Source: Leucosporidium creatinivorum (taxonomy: Eukaryota > Basidiomycota > Microbotryomycetes > Leucosporidiales > Leucosporidiaceae). From it: a stretch of 64,000 nt of DNA. The position numbers were made by a program, and so were the translations under genes. A model generated the notes under the pieces. The model was not told where the DNA came from. It searched no databases and worked only from the letters and a program-made list of their open reading frames with translations. The stretch is taken from contig BCKL01000008.1 of assembly GCA_001600635.1 (NCBI GenBank), positions 715,770 through 779,769 on the forward strand, written 5' to 3'. Positions 23,796 to 34,653 of this stretch are shown here, in pieces (within the stretch, counting starts at the first letter, position 1; every line of letters starts with the position of its first letter).

Positions 23796-26700
23796 CTACT
23801 CCTCCCTGCTCCAACCCACCTCAGCAGCCCTCATCCCGCCTCCGTCTGCCAGCTCCTCGAGCGCTCCGTCCTCCATCTGCAGCCGCTCCATCTCGGCCAC
23901 CATCCCGTCCATCTCGTTCCGACCAGCCTGCACGGGGTCATGCGAGGGGTCGGCAAACGGTGTGGGGTCCCACGCTTGGCCAGCCCAGCCTCCGTTGTTG
24001 TGGATGAAGATGAGGAAGCCTGCGCGAAGGGGGAGGCGTCAGCTCGGCGATTCGGCGTAGAGCGGTCGAAGGAGGTGTAGACAAGAGAGAAGAGCGCCCA
24101 GTACTGCTGTAGAGCTACAAACCAAGACTTACAACACCACAGCGGATCAAGAGCGAGGATGTCGGGATCGCCGACAATGATGAGACCTGCTTGAGCCCTC
24201 GTGACGGCAACGTTGAAGCGTTTGGGGTTGGCAAGGAAGCCAAGAGAGAACCTCTTGTCAATCTCAAGGTACTCTTTGTTGGAGCGGACGGTGGAGATAA
24301 TAATGACGCTACGGAGAGAGAGCAGGGCGCGAAGTCACCGCCGAGGCTGAGGGAGCGGCAGAGAGGAGAGAGAAGCTAGCCTGCGCTCCTGGCCTTGAAA
24401 TTGCTCGGTAGAGCCGACCATGATGCCTGAAGTGGGAGAGCCCGATCAGCTGGCTGCGCCGAGCGCGAGGAGCGATCAAGACTCACCTTCGGCGTCGATT
24501 TGCTTCCTCAGCGAGCGAACTTGAGCCGCGTAGGGTGAGATGACACCGATATCGTTGTCGGTAAGCCTCCTTGAGTTGCGTAACGACGTAATGTACTGCT
24601 TGACCTGCGAGATTTCCGTAACGTTGAGGAAGGAAGGACTCGTTCCCTCGCGCTCATCGATGCCCTGCACAGCGTGGAAGAGGATGGGGAAGCCTGCCGT
24701 CGGCCATCCAGACCAGTTCTCGAGACGCTGAGTAGTCGTGATGGGCGCCTTGACGACCAGCTCGTTCTGGTAGAACTCGGCGTTCGGATAGGTGAGGATG
24801 TGAGGATGCGAGCGGTAGTTGTCGAGGAGCTTGACGTAGAGGACGCCGTGGGACTCGATGGAGGAGTAGGAGGGGGTGGACATGAGGCGCTCGAGGAGGG
24901 AAGTGTGGTAGTTGAAAGCCGAGGCAACAGGGGAGCGAGTGATCTGTACGGCGAGGAAGTCAGCTCGGTCGAGGCGCAAATCGCAGAGAAAAGCCTACAG
25001 GACCGAGTTGCTTGGGGTCGCCAACAAGAATCACGCTCGTATACTCGTCGGCTAAAGAGATGGGAAGAAGCGCTACAGGGTGAGAAGTGATGAGCACCCC
25101 GTCTCGTCATCGCCGAACCTCACCACTCACCTTCAGGCTCTAACGCTTGACCGGCTTCGTCGATGAAGATATGCGAGAACATCCCAGGCTGTATTCCGAC
25201 TCCGGCGAGAACGCTAGCCGAGACGCAGGTTGCGACGATGACTCGGTACCGTCTGAGTCTCTCGACGGGAGGGATGGCAAACGAGCCGTCCTCGACACAG
25301 CAGAACGGAAGAAGCTGGTCCGCCGTAGCCTTCGGCATGCGCGAGGTAGCCATAAGACGGAACATTTCGTGCTGTTGTAGACCCCCTTGGATGAGCTTGA
25401 GGGCGAGGAGGTCGCAGGCCGAGTTGGAGGGAGCGGCGAGGAGGAGGGTGGCGCCTTCGTACTCGAGAAGTTGATGGCAGGCTTCCTGTTGGAAGTCAAG
25501 GGCCGGGGTCAGCTCCGCGGTTACTATAGATGGATGAAGGTCACTCACGATGATGGTAACGGTCTTGCCAGTGCCAGGTGGTCCCCAGAGGAGAAGCGGA
25601 GACAAACCGGCCGAGCGGTTGAGGATGCAGTGCACGGCGAGCGTCTGCTGCTCGTTCTGGAGGATGGCCGGATTGATGAATGGATGCGAGATGGTAGGGA
25701 GAGGCGACGAATGCGAGGCGACGACGGCCTGCGCGTCTGGGAAGAGCAACTCCTTGCGAGGAAGAGTCGACTCGAGTGTTTGGTGCATGCGGCGAGCAGG
25801 GATGCGAGGGACCGTGAACTGCGCGTCGTAGAAAGCGTGGCTGTGTGGAGTGGGTCAGTGAGTCTTCGGCGGAAGGAAGGGTGGGAGAGAGCACGAACGC
25901 CGAGTATGCCGAGCGGAACTGGAAGTTGAACTTGAGACCGACCTCCTTTTCGCGAACGACGTGGACGATCCCTTCGAACCATCGATCTCCCGAGCCCGAC
26001 CTCTGCACCTTAATGCTGTCGCCTCTCATGACCGAAGGGCGACCTTCGGCAAGGCCGAGCACTTCGAGGCTGCGGAAGGCGACGGCGGTCAGCTCTGAGG
26101 CGACGGTGGCGAGTGAAAATGGAGACGGACTAGTAGAGACTCTCGTTGTGACGCTGGAGCGGGACAGACTCCAAATCGTAGCGCCGAATGTCGACCCTGC
26201 GCGAGTAGCACGATCAGCTTTGGGCTCGGCGCACGGCCCGAACGCACTCACTCCTGTTGTAGCTGCTCGATGTAGAGTAGCGTAGACCACCATAGACTGT
26301 ATTCGGCGTACAAAAGTTGGACCGGGAGCAAGTGCTGGTTCACACGAGTGATCTGAGGGAGAAGCGTTATCGAAGCGCGGGGCCCGCCTCTAAACGAAGC
26401 GTTCACTCACCTGCTCTGTGACGTCGCGGCCATGGAGCACCTCACGCAAAAGAGGAGGAACGTTGTAAGGAAGTAGAGGCTTGACCCAGGCTGTACGACG
26501 TCCAGTCTCGATCTTCGGGCCGGGAATCGCGTTTTGAGCTCGAGGGCGAGTAGAGGACCGTGGCCTTCCCACGTAGGGCGTCCTCGGTCCGAGAGCATCT
26601 ATATCTGCCTGCACCGCGACCCTTGCAGAGATGGTGCGCTGGATGGCGAAGGTTGACGGCCGGCGTCCGTTCCGACGGCGAACGAGAGGGTGAGGAAGTC

Positions 26701-27374
26701 GGCGAAGTGGCCCATGGTCTGGCGTGGGTAGAAGTCGAGCGTGACGAGCTGACTCGAGTTCGGGCGAAGGAATAGGTCGGCGGGGAGAGGGCGAACGGCG
26801 AAGCTGTGCAGGGAGAATGAGAATGAGTTGGCGCTGAGCCGAGTGATCAGGCAGCTTGAACTCACCTCCTCCTCGACGTAGCGGAGTGAAGGCTCGCATC
26901 TATGAGGTAGCATGCCGTAGCGCCTACACGAGCGACGACGGTCGTCTGCAGTGCCGTGTCGACCGAAGCGAGCGTCGAGAACTCGACGTGGCCAAAGTCG
27001 ATCGCCGAAGGAGTGACCTCGACGCCGTGCTTGGGAGCTTCACCGTATGCCTGTGCCGCCTTGTAGCGGATGCCCTGAGTGTATCGCTTGTGGTGTCGGT
27101 TCATTCCGTGAGCGGCTTGGTCCGAAAGCTGCACGATGATGCCGCACTCGCATTGGGTAGAGTTGGCTGGTACGGTACGAATCGCTGCACGGGCGAGGAC
27201 CTTGCGGTGGGCTTTGCCTGCGATGTGATCGTTGAGGGCAAAGGGCGAGTTGAAGTAGCGCTGGCACGTCTCGCACGTTGGGAGCGAGTGGTTGTAGGCG
27301 CAGGACAAGCCTTGAGGGCAGTCAGAGGATCCCAGTAGAGCCCTACACGGGATGCGACGTAGATTCTGTACCAT
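23796..27374 (-). CDS. MOV10/SDE3-family superfamily-1 RNA helicase
   Basis: ATP-dependent 5'-3' RNA helicase. ATG at 27374 starts [17 protein letters not shown], followed by a Cys/His-rich N-terminal region ([20 protein letters not shown], a C2H2-like finger; then CECG...H). The motor has Walker A GPPGTGKT (motif I), [14 protein letters not shown] (Ia), [11 protein letters not shown] (motif II), [10 protein letters not shown] (III), [11 protein letters not shown] (IV), [13 protein letters not shown] (V) and NVAVTRAQ (VI), spread over about a dozen exons. The order and the DEAG form are those of MOV10, Armitage and SDE3, which act with Argonaute silencing and restrain retroelements in other eukaryotes. 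It ends in an acidic Met/Glu-rich tail (EVGWSREE) at 23796. No Argonaute or Dicer gene is in this window. Confidence 0.9.
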
Positions 27375-28267
27375 GGCGAGCTGCTGTATGCGAGACGACG
27401 ACGACGAGAAGTGAAGCGTAGGAGGAAAAGAGGCGACTGAGCCAAATCGCGCATTCTTGGCCGCCCTCCTTTATTCGGCGTTGGCTTCGCTGCAGCTCTG
27501 CAGAGCAGGGCGCAGCTCTTGGAGCGTCCCCTGCTGTTCATACAACTACTGTTGATCGCCCGAGAGCTGTGTTAGCCTATAGCTTCGACCAGCTCTCAAG
27601 TTGTCCGCCTTGACCCTCCCCCACAGTCAGAGAACGTACGCTTTGACCTCGCCTGCTCAGCTACATATCTCGAAGCAGGCTCCAGCGAGCGGTACAGCTT
27701 CAAAATCGCTCGTACGGTGATTCGTTGAATCATGAAAAGGGAAAGCCGCGCTACGAGGGAAGCCAGGAGAGCTTGCGCCGCGATGCACTTGCGAGCTCGT
27801 TGCGGCGCTTGCAAGAATACAGCAATCTTCCCGAGCTGGAAAGCGTATGTTCATTGGCTGATGTGACTGCATGATGCCGGTCGCTGCGCTCCAAAGCCTC
27901 TTCAAACCTGATCAGTCCCGTCGCCCTCATCGCCGAGCTGAACCCGTCGTCTCCAGCGAGCTCGGCGGATGATGAAGCACACTTCCTCAAAGCTCGAACC
28001 AAGGGGATATTGTTCTACAGGGCTCAGCATAGATGGAGAGCTCTTGCGGGCTGAGACATTGGCCCTTGCCAGCTAGCGACGGCTAGGGACCGCTAGAGAG
28101 CTACAGCGGGACAGCACACACCCATCCTGCACTTTGAAAACGACGCTTCGGCTCCTGAGCACTGCAAGCAAGCAGAAAGCTGAGGTCTGAGAGCAAAAAG
28201 AGGAACAAGGTCGCCCCGAGCAGCCAGCTTCGGCGAAGGGGGGGCAGCAGGGGCAAAAAAAAGGTTT
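27375..28267. other. MOV10-side intergenic region
   Basis: About 890 bases upstream of the helicase ATG and downstream of the tRNA-Ala. The part from 28095 on belongs to the tRNA-tail repeat; the rest shows no gene I can support. Confidence 0.4.
28255..28262 (-). terminator. RNA polymerase III terminator of tRNA-Ala
   Basis: Eight consecutive T on the minus strand, five bases beyond the tRNA discriminator base. Confidence 0.85.
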
Positions 28268-28349
28268 TGGAGAAGCTGGGGATTGAACCCAGGGCCTTCC
28301 GCAGGCGCAATAATGCAAAGCGGACGCGCTGCCACTGCGCTACATCCCC
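28268..28349 (-). tRNA. tRNA-Ala (anticodon TGC) with 10-nt intron
   Basis: Folds as a complete cloverleaf: acceptor GGGGATG against CTTCTCC (one T-T mismatch, one G-T pair), D stem GCGC/GCGC, anticodon stem TCCGC/GCGGA, variable loop AGGCC, T stem CTGGG/CCCAG with TTCAATC loop, discriminator A. The anticodon loop TTTGCA...T carries TGC and is interrupted one base after the anticodon by TTATTGCGCC, the standard intron position. Mature length 72 nt. Box A and box B are both good, so transcription is expected. Confidence 0.93.
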
Positions 28350-28666
28350 GTTTTTTGTTCTTGTTGTAATTTGGTCGACTTCTGGCTTTATATACTTCAT
28401 CCCAAGTTCGGCGCTCGGCGTTTTTTCAACGGACAGCTGATTGCGCTTGAAACAACCACAGTAGAGCTGCAAGGTCTCTGAGATTGATTATCTAAAGCTA
28501 TTAATATCCTACGCTGTCAATCACCTCACCTCACAAGCTCTTCCCTCAACACTTTCTTCCCATGCCGGCTTGCTTCGCCAGGCCGCGCACTCCTCCTCTT
28601 CGTCAACCAGTGAGGCGACCTCTCCCTTCACCTTAGCACCAGCTGCCCATCTAAGTACTCTGTACA
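28350..28666. other. Upstream region of PCP1 and tRNA-Ala
   Basis: About 320 bases between the tRNA 5' end and the rhomboid ATG. Contains AT-rich patches near 28380-28400 and 28490-28510 that may serve as promoter elements; nothing more specific. Confidence 0.4.
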
Positions 28667-30116
28667 ATGATGCGACTATTCCCCCTTCGAGCACTGCGAC
28701 CGCCTCCAAGAACTCTCGTACAGCAGCAGCTGCCTCGCCGATTCCAGAGCTCCATCTCTCGACCGCCTCCGCCCGCTCACCGGATACCGATAGGCAGGCA
28801 TGTTGCATTCGGAGTGGGACTAGGAGCTGCAGGTGAGTACCAGGAATCACGAGGGACAGAAGAGCGAGCTGAACCCCCACAAACAGGGACGCTGGCGGCG
28901 GCTTTCCTCACCAACAGCGAGACAGCGGCTCGCAAAGAACAAGTCTCTGGTGGATGGTGGTCACGGCAGCGCGAGTGGAAGGGCTTGGATCCAGAGCTGG
29001 CCAGCTTACGGCTGAGGGAGGTGGTGCAGCGAGTGCGGAAAGTGGTGGGAGCGTTCGGCGATGAGTGGAGGCTACCGACGATCCTGGGACAGAATTACCT
29101 CAACTTGACGGAGGAGAAGCGTACACAACTCGCCATCATCGGTCTCACCGCAGGTGTCTTCGTCGTCTGGAACATCCCCGCCTGCCGAGGGTTCAGCTCG
29201 AGGTATCTGTGGGCCGACCCTCTCGCCTCACGCCCTGTGACTCTGCTCACATCTATCTTTGCGCACAAGGTGAGCCCTCTTGCCCTCGGCCGACGGGCGC
29301 CGCCGCTGACCTCTCCGTCTCCACAGTCCCTTCCTCACTTCGCCTTTAACTCCATCGCGTTGTGGAGCATAGGATCCGCATGCTCCTCCTACTTTGATCA
29401 CCACGACGACATCCTACCCCGCTCCACCTCGCGGTACGAGTTCTTGGCCTTCTTCGTCGCCGGTGAGCCGCGCTCGCATTCTTCGCCGAGAAGGAGAAAG
29501 CTGATCGCCCGCGCCTGCAGCTGGTCTCTTTTCTTCGCTCGCCTCGCATATCTACTCGGTCCGAGTCCTCGCGCCTCGACTACGACAAGCTACCTCATCC
29601 GTCAGCGCTGCCAGCCATGCCATTCTGCCATCTCTCGGTTCCAGTGGTCGGTCCTCGCTCCTCGTCTTGTCTCAGCTCGACGCATTCTTGCTGACAGCTT
29701 GTTCGACAGGTGCTATCTACGCCTGCCTTATCGTCACTGGTCTCGCCTACCCGGAGGCCTCTGTCTCTCTCATTTTCCTTCCTTTCGTACCAATCCCGAT
29801 AGGTTCGCTCTTCGCTTCCTTTTCTGCACCAGGACACAATTGACCCATTCTACCGACGCAGGAGGAGCCTGCGCTGCGATGGTGACGCTGGACCTCGTCG
29901 GTCTCCTGCGCGGCTGGCGACTGTTCGACCACAGCGCACATCTCGGCGGAGCTGTCTATGGTGAGCGAGGCGCCTGGGAGCTGCGCAGACTGCTGCTGAC
30001 GCAAACGTACCCGCGTAGGACTCTGGTACTATCTCAGTGGCCACAAGCTGTTTGAGCATCTTCGCGTAGCGCTGGGCGGCTCGTCGATCTCGGCGAGGAA
30101 GGTCGTCCGGACTTGA
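28667..30116 (+). CDS. PCP1: Mitochondrial inner-membrane rhomboid protease (Pcp1/PARL)
   Basis: Intramembrane serine protease that in yeast cleaves Mgm1 and Ccp1. The N-terminus (MMRLFPLRALRPPPRTLV, then RRFQSSISR) is a typical Arg/Ser-rich mitochondrial presequence. Catalytic Ser lies in LGSSGAIYACL (GxSG) and the paired His in DHSAHLGGAVYG; an upstream conserved segment reads HFAFNSIALWSIG. The last exon, joined as G-LWYYLSGHKLFEHLRVAL, is the standard PARL-type seventh helix, with TGA at 30114-30116. About seven exons. The PDK gene approaches from the other strand with only ~140 bp between stops. Confidence 0.92.
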
Positions 30117-30255
30117 AATCACGACTGTTATGGAGCACTGGCTCGGACGAGTGCAAAGCGAACATGCGCAAATCGTCGCACCTATGTTACAAACGTACTA
30201 TAGATGGTGTTGTACAATATCTGCTCTTCGAACGTCTGCTCACTCGCTCGGCCGT

Positions 30256-32449
30256 TCACTGCGCGAGAAGGACGAAGTTAGTTGGGTCGCAAACGCTTGT
30301 AGGAGGCAGCGTCGACCCACCTGAAGAGGCTCGGAAGACTTAGAGAGTCGGGAAAGGTGGATGTAGCAATCGGTGCCGTAGCTGAGGAGGGCGAAAAGGT
30401 CAGCTCGGCGCAGGACGAAGCTCGAAGAATCAACCTACCCCTCCATCGAGATGAGCTTCAGCGAGCCACCAAAGTACTGCGAGTACAGACGAGCAATCGG
30501 GAGTCCGTATCCTGCGTGCGAAAAAGAGTCAGCGGCGTCGCGAGAGGAGAGACGGGCTGAAAGACTCACCGAAACCGGCCATGGGAGCCTTGAAGTCGGT
30601 TCCCTGGAAGTCCTGGTCCAGGTTCTCGGGATTGGCGGTCGTGTACCTGCTCATAGAGGACAAGAGTAGGTCAGCTGTGCTCTCCGCGAACCGCCTCGGC
30701 GACGCTGCTCACATGAAGGTCCAAACGAGAGGCAGAGCGCTGCGAGGGATTCCTCCTCCTTCGTCCGAGATCTTGATCGTGATGTCCTCGTTGCCCTCTG
30801 CGACAATGACCTTGACTGGCGGGAAGTTCTCGCAGTCGACGCCGTGAGTCTCGACGACGGCGCGGAGCGAGTTCTTGAGGACCTCGAACAGGACGTGGTT
30901 CTGCAGGGCTCTCGGTCAGCGGGGCTCGGATACGGGAGAGAAGGGTACACAACTGACCAGATGGCTCGGCACATACATGAAGTTGAGGTCCTTGGGGCAA
31001 ATGAGCTGGACGGGAGGTCCCTTGAAGAGGCCAAAGTGATCCTCGCAGACGTAAGTAGCATTCTCGATGGCTTCCCGAGCGATCTGGTGGATGTTGGTCT
31101 TGGTGCAGATGATCCCGACTGCGAGAGAAGAGCGAGGTCAGCTTGAGGACGCGAGCGAGGAGCGCCGAGAGCGGAGTAGCGCACCATAGTCCTGTGTGGT
31201 AGATGGAGAGTCAGCAGAGCTCGGAGGGAGACTAGACACGCTTCAAGACCCACCTCATGCGGCTCGAGACGATTCAGAGCGATGTGCTGGCCGATGAGAA
31301 CACGAATTCCTGTCGAGCCCAACGGAGGTCAGCGACTGCCTCGCTAGCTCTCCGTCGCCAGACGTACCGATGCGAGACATGTAGAAACGGTCGAGGAAGG
31401 TCTGGATGGAGCGGTCGATGTGAGGTGATTTGCTCTCGCGCTTGAACTCGAGGATTCCCTGAGCGATCGTCGTCACGACGGGGTCATGTCGTCGCTTGAT
31501 GTTCGAGAGGACCTTTGTGAACCGTTCGTTGTAGTCGTGGACCTCTGGAGGCCATTTGATGCTCGAGTCAGGGTCGGTGTAGTATCTGTTCGAGCTCGAA
31601 GGGGTCAGCTCGCGGCCCCACCTCCACTCACAAGCTGCCATGCTAGCTCACCGGTGGGTCAGAGGAGCGCGGAGACGGTCTCGGATCTTCTTGTTGTCTT
31701 GTTTCGGTCGCATGTGCTCGGGGAGGGAAGGATTTGGGGTGGACTCGGGCAGGGAAGGGATGTCTTGCGAGGCGCGTTGGAAAGCTTCGTGAATGGCTGG
31801 CGGTAGTTCCGGTCTAGGGAAGTTGACGAGTTCCTATGGGGCGCACGAGTCAGTCTCGTCAAGTCGGACACTCTGTACTCGTACAGAGCAGCTCGACGAG
31901 TCAAGAGACGCACCTCGAACGACTCCGCGTACCACTTCTTGACCTTCTCGATGCTGGGCATCTTGTCGAGGCCGTTGGGCAAGGCGTCGAGCTCCTTAAC
32001 ACGGTGAGCCAGTCGAATAGGCAGCTCCTCTGTAGAGGCGAGCAGGCTGTCAGCTCTCGCTCTGCTGCCCCCCGCTTCCCCGCCCATCAATCACGCCGCA
32101 CCTGCAAGAAACTGGGAGGCGCGCAAGAGTGTTCCCTGTAGTGAGATGTGGACGTAAGCGTGCAGCCCAGCTAGCCCAGCTCGTCGGAGCTCACCTGAGA
32201 AGGGTTCTGGCCGAACATGACCATTTGCCGGAGGGAGACGCCGGTTTGAGGAAAGGTCGAATAGTGTAGGATCTGCTTCCATAGCCTGCGAGGGGAGACA
32301 TGCGATACATATTAGCTCCCTGCTGCACCCCTTCAGCCGCCCGCTCGTCCCCTGCTGGCTCCCAAGACGAGCAAACGCTGGGACGGGGAGGCGACGTCGT
32401 CGAAGCTAGCGAGAACAACTCACGCTGGGTTGATCTGGAAGGGTGACAT
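30256..32449 (-). CDS. Mitochondrial pyruvate dehydrogenase (acetyl-transferring) kinase
   Basis: Inactivates the pyruvate dehydrogenase complex by phosphorylating E1-alpha. Begins MSPFQINPA-LWKQILHYSTF, then SQFLAEELPIRLAHRVKELD, typical of the PDK/BCKDK N-terminal four-helix domain. GHKL ATPase boxes follow: VLFEVLKNSLRAVVETHG (N box), ISDEGGGIPRSALPLVWTF (G1) and MAGFGYGLPIARLYSQYFGG (G2), closing with SMEGYGTDCYIHLSRLS. Roughly 430 residues over about ten exons. A final 67-nt intron with GTGGGT donor, CTAAC branch and GCAG acceptor places a TGA as the first codon of the last exon (30256-30258); unspliced reading would add about 24 residues and stop at 30240. PDK versus branched-chain kinase cannot be fully separated by eye. 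Confidence 0.9.
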
Positions 32450-32814
32450 GGCTGTAGTCGAGCAGAGCTATAAGCTGAGCAGACACAAGAGCAGAGGATA
32501 CAGGGCACCGAGCGCAGGCGGGCGACTGAAGAGGAGACGAGAGATGTGGGGCGAAGGCAAGGGTGAATCGTCCTTCGAGCCCAAGTCGAAGACCGCGGGC
32601 AGGCTCGGGAAGGGGGCTGCTGGTGAGTCAAGAGTGGAAGGGAGGAGAGCTGTGGGCATGCACAGGACATCATGAACGATAAAGCGAGGTATTAGGCTGC
32701 AGACGGAGCCACCGAGTCGACAGCTCGGCGCTGCCAGCCTTCGCCGACCCTCATCAATCTTTGGCGCGAATGATGGGTATCTCAGTGCAGGGGGGTATCG
32801 AGGTCTAATAAGCT
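32450..32814. other. Upstream region of the PDK gene
   Basis: About 365 bases between the PDK start and the HD-protein stop, both minus strand. Presumed promoter and 3' UTR; no motif recognised. Confidence 0.4.
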
Positions 32815-34233
32815 CTACTCCAACACGAACGTCCGCCGTCCCTTCTTCGACGTGCGATAGTCGCGAACTTTCCTCGCGTATTCCTCATCCAGCTCGGTCA
32901 ACTTGGCCGTCTTGCCTCCCTCGAGCAACACCGTCGGATCCAGCACCCGTGGCTTGAGCTCCATCTGAAGCGTGTTGGTCTCTGTTGCCGCCTCTGCCGC
33001 CGAGCACTCGCGAACGTGGAGGTCACCCTTGACTCGTTCGGCGAGGGATCGTACCGAGGGATGCGGCGAGTCGACCAATCCTTGCCAAAATGCCTCGCAG
33101 CTTGGTGAGGCCCATAGGTCGTCAAGCTTGAGCTGACCGAGGTCGTAGGCTTCCTTGATGGCTCTGTAGAGGGCGCGGCGAGGGAGAGGGCGCGGCGAGG
33201 GAGAGGGAGGACGTGGGGAGGGCGAAGGCGGAGGGGAAGAGCTAGTCAGCATGCGAAAGGAGAGCAGGGAGTAGGACAGTAGCGCGCAAGGTGTACTCAC
33301 TCTGCTGCAAACTTGTACAGTGCGCCGTGAGTTGCGTTCGACCAGGCAAACTCGTCCGAAGCCATGTCTGCGCCGAGGCGAAGCGGATCAGCTCGGTTCG
33401 GCCCACTCGTCGACAGCCGCTCATACTTACAAGCATCCGAGAGCACACGAGCTGCCTTTGTTGTCCGGCACACAATCTCTCCCTCGAAGGCGACGATATC
33501 ACCGAGGATGAGACGGACGTCGTCTTGACTGAGCATCACCGAGAAAGAGTCAGCGAGGCTTCACAGCGAAAGAGGGCCGCCGGAAAGCTTACCCGAGCTT
33601 CTTGAAATTAAAGCTATCTCGTAGAGCGTAGTCTAACCGGTCTCCGCAGAGTGCAGGAGCGTCCCGCTCGAGCAGAGAGAAGTTGGTCTCCTCGAGCACT
33701 CGTTCTGGGTCGAACCCATGTGCCTTGATGATGGCGGGGCTGTAGAGAGGAAAGAGTCAGCTTGAGTTGAGTCTAGTCGCACACACACTATCGTACATGT
33801 CGGTCTGGGCGAGGAAGTGACCCTTATCCTGCTCGTGCACCACTCGAGCGAAAGCAAAGTCGACGGTGTGGCTGAGGGCGGTGTGTGCGATATCGTGAAG
33901 TAGCTATAGAGGACCAAGAGCTGTCAGCGCCTCCCGTATCCTTCGCAACAGCCAGAGAAAGCGACTCACAGCTGCCGCCTGCTCCTCGAGCGAAGCTCCC
34001 AGCCGCCGCACCAGCAGACAAGCGCCGATAGAGTGGTGATACCGAGTGACTGAAGCGCCGCAGATGTTGCTAGTCGGTACCGCTGAGATGCCGTGCTGAA
34101 GCACATGCTTCAGGCGCTGAAAGGCGGGCGAAGCGATAAGTTGGATGAGCACGGCATCGCGCTGGCCGTGTAGGGTTTGTCGGCCGTAGATCTCATCGTC
34201 CAGTACCAGATCTGGCGATAATGGGATGGCCAT
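32815..34233 (-). CDS. HD-domain phosphohydrolase
   Basis: Predicted metal-dependent phosphohydrolase of the HD superfamily. Begins MAIPLSPDLVLDDEIYG; the metal ligands appear as TRYHHSIGACLLVRRLG (first His) and LLHDIAHTALSHTVDFAF (the HD doublet plus following His), with a later conserved block ERDAPALCGDRLDYALRDS supplying another Asp. The same layout is found in bacterial dGTPase-like HD proteins, so a nucleotide substrate is plausible but unproven. About 400 residues, six or so exons. The C-terminal exon ends SKKGRRTFVLE at 32815. I cannot assign a specific yeast orthologue. Confidence 0.82.
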
Positions 34234-34653
34234 GCCGAGGAAAGGAGACGTCGTGGCTGAAAGTTGGAGAATGCGGCCGAGCGAGGGTGGCCCGGGCGAC
34301 GAAGAGAGAAGGGCGAGGAGAGCGCTAGGCAGCTAGTAGCAGCAGTCGTAGGAAGGTAGGAGGCGGCCGGAGACGATGAGAGCGAGCGCGGGCGATGAGA
34401 GTGAGACGATATGGACGGGAAGAAGGAAAGCCGTGCTCCTTCACTCAACGCGTCCTTGACCTCCTTCGATCAGCAAGTTTCTACAGCTCTGTAGCGAGTC
34501 TCGCCGGGAGTAGCTGAAGCACAGAGAAAGTGCAATGCAGAGGAGTAGGCAAAGGATATCTAAACGAGGGGCAAGATGGTATAAGGGGGAAAACTGCTTG
34601 AGAATCTTCGGCGAGGCTGGCGGCGAAGGGAGGGTGGTAACGAGGGGAATGTA
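34234..34653. other. Upstream region of the HD-domain gene
   Basis: 420 bases between the HD-protein ATG and the end of the BTB-CAP-Gly gene, both minus strand. No RNA gene or repeat seen. Confidence 0.4.

Larger units (their letters stand above)
28095..28349 (-). repeat. tRNA-Ala locus plus tail, copy B
   Basis: Matches copy A (23241-23540) in opposite orientation over the tRNA and about 170 bases of downstream sequence. Here the tRNA part is intact and is followed by a good Pol III terminator, so this copy looks like the parent or a functional member. Confidence 0.75.
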
